64,000 nucleotides of DNA from Brachionus plicatilis. Lineage: Eukaryota; Rotifera; Eurotatoria; Ploima; Brachionidae. The position numbers and the translations under genes are program-made. Positions 61,449-64,000 of this stretch are shown here, piece by piece. The stretch covers positions 1,148,451 through 1,212,450 of the forward strand of contig QEOQ01000180.1 in assembly GCA_010279815.1 (NCBI GenBank). Reading direction: 5' to 3'. The notes beneath the pieces are model-generated. The model was not told the origin of the DNA. It ran no database searches and worked only from the letters and a program-made list of their open reading frames with translations. Position 1 is the stretch's first letter. Each line of letters opens with the position of its first letter.

Positions 61449-62217
61449 TTATTTTCTAAAATTACAAATAAAAAAAATATTTAAATTTTTTTTTAGCAGA
61501 ATTTATAAAATTTTTAAATCATTCACTCAAACAATCACACCATTTTAAATTTATGATATTTTTTAACTTAAAATAAACTATGGACATATTCTAAATTATT
61601 TCAAATTTTTGATTGAATCCAATATTTTATTTATTGAGTATGATACTATATGGTAAATTTTGTTTGTTTATTTTGTTTGAACCTTGAGCGCAAAACGATG
61701 CTTAAGAGATCATATTTTAGATAAAATAAATTCAGGTAATCTGCGGACCCAATAGATTAGCCGAAAGATCTTTTTTAAATTACTTTGCACAAGTCATTTT
61801 GTAGATAAGAAATAGCTATGCCCAAAGAATTATCAAGAATTTAATTTGCTATAGGCCTTCATGGTCTGAGTAAAGACTATTTGAGATTATGTTTCGTTAT
61901 CAATGTTACGATTAATTTATATGGATAATAAAACGATCAATTATAATTTCAATTTGAAATTAAGAACTCTAAAGTAAATTTTATTAATTAAAACAAAAAA
62001 AAGATTAATAACAATTAGATCTGCTTGAGACTTAATTTTATCTTTGATAAAATAAAGATTGAAACATTTCCTTAAATTTAGATTGAAAAATGATAAGTTA
62101 AAAATTAATATCTTCTTTATTATATTGTGATTTAAAAAAAGTTAAATAAACTTAAATTGAAAAAAATAACTATAAATAAGATCAACAATAATTAATTTAA
62201 AAAACAATTGAAATAAT
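61449..62217. other. Spacer between tandem ABCC genes
   Basis: The 769 bases between the start of one ABCC gene and the stop of the next are AT-rich and should contain the promoter of the complete gene. No repeat or extra coding sequence was recognised. Confidence 0.55.
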
Positions 62218-64000
62218 CTAATTAGAATCTAACAATCTTATTTTTTCTGAATAGTCATGATCCAAATTTTCCATTTCTTGATTTGATTGATTTATCACCA
62301 CTTGATCTAAAAGCATTGATACTCTTCTTTGATTTCTAAAAGATTTTTTCGCCATTTCGACTAGCTTATCTCTTTCTAGCTTTTCTAAACTAAATACTAA
62401 ATCATGTAAAATTGTTGTCTCATCTTCAATCAGTTCATAAGGACGACCAAAGTTCACAACTCTACCCTGACTCAAACACTTAAAATAAAAATAATCTTTA
62501 GTTTCGAATAAAATAAAAACCGAAAATATTTGTTTGTTACCAAAATACGATCATTGTCTATTATGGTATGCAAACGATGCGCTATAGTTATCACAGTGCA
62601 TTCTTTGAAACATTGTCTAATCGCCTCTTGAACCATCGAATCAGTTCTTAAATTTTATTAATTACTAACTAATTACCAAAATTAAATTTATTTTAAACAA
62701 AAAAAAATATACTTGAAATCAACATTTGCTGTAGCTTCATCAATAATCAAAATTTTTGATTTTTTAATAATTGCTCTTGCCAAACAAATCAACTGCTTTT
62801 GACCAACACTTAAATTAGAACCACCTTTGTGTACTTCGCTTTCCAAACCATCTTTCATTTCTTTGATTGCCTCTTTTAATTGCACCTTGAATAAATTTTA
62901 TAAAGTAAAGACTCAATGATCAATTGAACATGCCAAGGCTCAACTAAACGCTTACTTGTTCAAGAGCATCCCACAAAACATTGTCTGGGTATTGATTCAA
63001 TGGATCAAGGTTAGTTCGAATGGTCCCAATGAACAAAGTTGGCTCTTGCTTTAAAAATAAAATTTAAAATAAGTTAAAATCAATTTTTTTAGACTGTGAT
63101 TTTAATTACTGGAATAATAGATAATTTTGATCTTAGATCATGCAAACTAAGTTTCTTGATATCAATTTCATCAATGATAAGTGATCCATCAGGCTCAGCC
63201 ATTCGAAACAAAGTTTGAATAATTGATGATTTTCCAGCTCCGGTGCGACCAACAATACCAATTTTTTCACCAGCATTTATTTTTATATTTATGTTTTTCA
63301 AAACATAGCTTAGATTTTTATCATATTTGAACGAAACATTATTAAAGCATATTTCTCCATTTGATGGCCATTCAACAGGTGGTTTGCTGTCTCCTTTATC
63401 AAGTGGCTCTGTTTCCAATTCAGAATATTCAAGAACCCTTTCAACAGATGTCATCAAATTTTCAACTTCACAACTTTGTCGAATCGTCCACTGAAACAAA
63501 CCTACTAATTGCAATAAATATACCAACATGAGCCCAACATCTCCAGCATTTATAGTCAAAAGATTCCATTCTAAAATCAAATCAAAATAAATATCATTCC
63601 TAAATTTTATTTCTCTTACCTTTCATTAAAATACAACTAAACAAAGCGATGTATGTAAAAATACTTGCCACCCAATCTTTATTTTTTTATTTATTAATAA
63701 AATTTTTTAATCTTTCTTTAATTTACCCAATCTTATTCCAAGCCATCTATTTACATACATAAAGGCAGAATTTGCTCGTGTATGATAATCAGTATGAACA
63801 AAAAATTCTTCGTTTAATTTTTCTTCCATGTTTGCCGCTCGTATAATAGACATTCCAGACATTGTATTGTTTACATGAACAAATATAGGACTGCGATTTA
63901 TTCCTTCAATTCTCTTGAGTTCCATTGATGTGGCCAAAAAGTATCGTCTAATATATATAAATAAAAAAGTCAGGGGAATAGTCGGAATAATAATCCAATA
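62218..64000 (-). CDS. Second ABCC4-like transporter, 3' part (window edge)
   Basis: The last seven exons of a paralogue, entering from the right edge: to 63727, 63676-63620, 63570-63110, 63048-62956, 62885-62713, 62646-62541, 62478-62218. Exon sizes and phases match the neighbour exactly for exons 18-22 (57, 461, 93, 173, 106). It covers the end of TMD2 ([20 protein letters not shown]...) and NBD2 ([23 protein letters not shown]). The C-terminal tail differs and is longer (87 codons; [20 protein letters not shown] then a charged tail ending KIRLLDSN). The transmembrane exon is diverged from the neighbour ([20 protein letters not shown] against FFNHVDLHTSATSASIYINR), so the genes are older than their shared 1-kb block. 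Confidence 0.94.
62445..63478 (-). repeat. Duplicated 1-kb segment shared by the two ABCC genes, copy 2
   Basis: Partner of 56151-57184. It covers most of NBD2, four introns and the start of the last exon. Confidence 0.92.

Overview
The window is eukaryotic and almost certainly animal. It is strongly AT-rich, its genes are split by many short introns (often 45-80 bases, GT-AG), and its protein set is metazoan: OXR1/NCOA7, TTC39, CCDC43, GPATCH1, TTK/Mps1, TPD52, an NK2-type homeobox gene, MED8, a small heat-shock protein, syntaxin-7/12, calcyphosine-like, and two ABCC4-like transporters. The AT content and compactness recall monogonont rotifers such as Brachionus, but that placement is inference. 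Exon models were built by hand from splice signals, reading-frame phase and remembered family patterns. For eleven genes every exon joins in frame to a complete product.

Layout. 1-1290: nothing seen. 1291-6120 (+): OXR1/NCOA7-like (LysM-GRAM-TLDc), with one large intron holding two small inverted-repeat transposons and a stray opposite-strand exon. 6748-9642 (+): TTC39. 9643-10955: a scrambled strip with copies of the 3' ends of both neighbours around a dead MULE-like element. 10956-11988 (-): CCDC43, containing an AT-AC (U12-type) intron. 13220-13900: an array of related exon-like repeats in both orientations around a 7-N gap. 14090-19121 (+): GPATCH1. 19673-20212: a long inverted-repeat element. 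21040-22951 (-): TTK/Mps1 kinase. 23935-24345: dead mariner. 26134-27216 (+): TPD52. 27724-28420 (-): non-LTR retrotransposon tail. 28466-28980: hAT-like MITE. 29371-30157 (-): NK2-type homeobox gene. 31300-31620: degenerate minisatellite. 32215-32610: a GC-rich island. 35061-35775 (-): MED8. 38249-39142 (+): small heat-shock protein with TATA box. 39659-42134 (+): syntaxin-7/12. 43330-43947 (-): calcyphosine-like EF-hand protein. 43948-54068: about 10 kb with no gene recognised but several transposon remnants (LTR, Tc1/mariner MITE, pogo/Tigger). 54069-54932 (-): a Ser/Arg-rich unrecognised ORF. 56020-61448 (-): complete 23-exon ABCC4-like transporter. 62218-64000 (-): 3' part of a second tandem ABCC4-like gene, running off the window.

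The genes do not form a pathway; this is an ordinary chromosomal neighbourhood of housekeeping, trafficking, splicing and checkpoint genes. The most notable signals are: about 1 kb of apparently identical sequence, introns included, shared by the two tandem ABCC genes (recent gene conversion or duplication); the AT-AC intron in CCDC43; a DFG-to-DFN change in the TTK kinase; a tandem-duplication scar between TTC39 and CCDC43; and a roughly 100-base dispersed element of unknown nature in three copies. I saw no defence system, CRISPR array or other clearly new multi-gene system.
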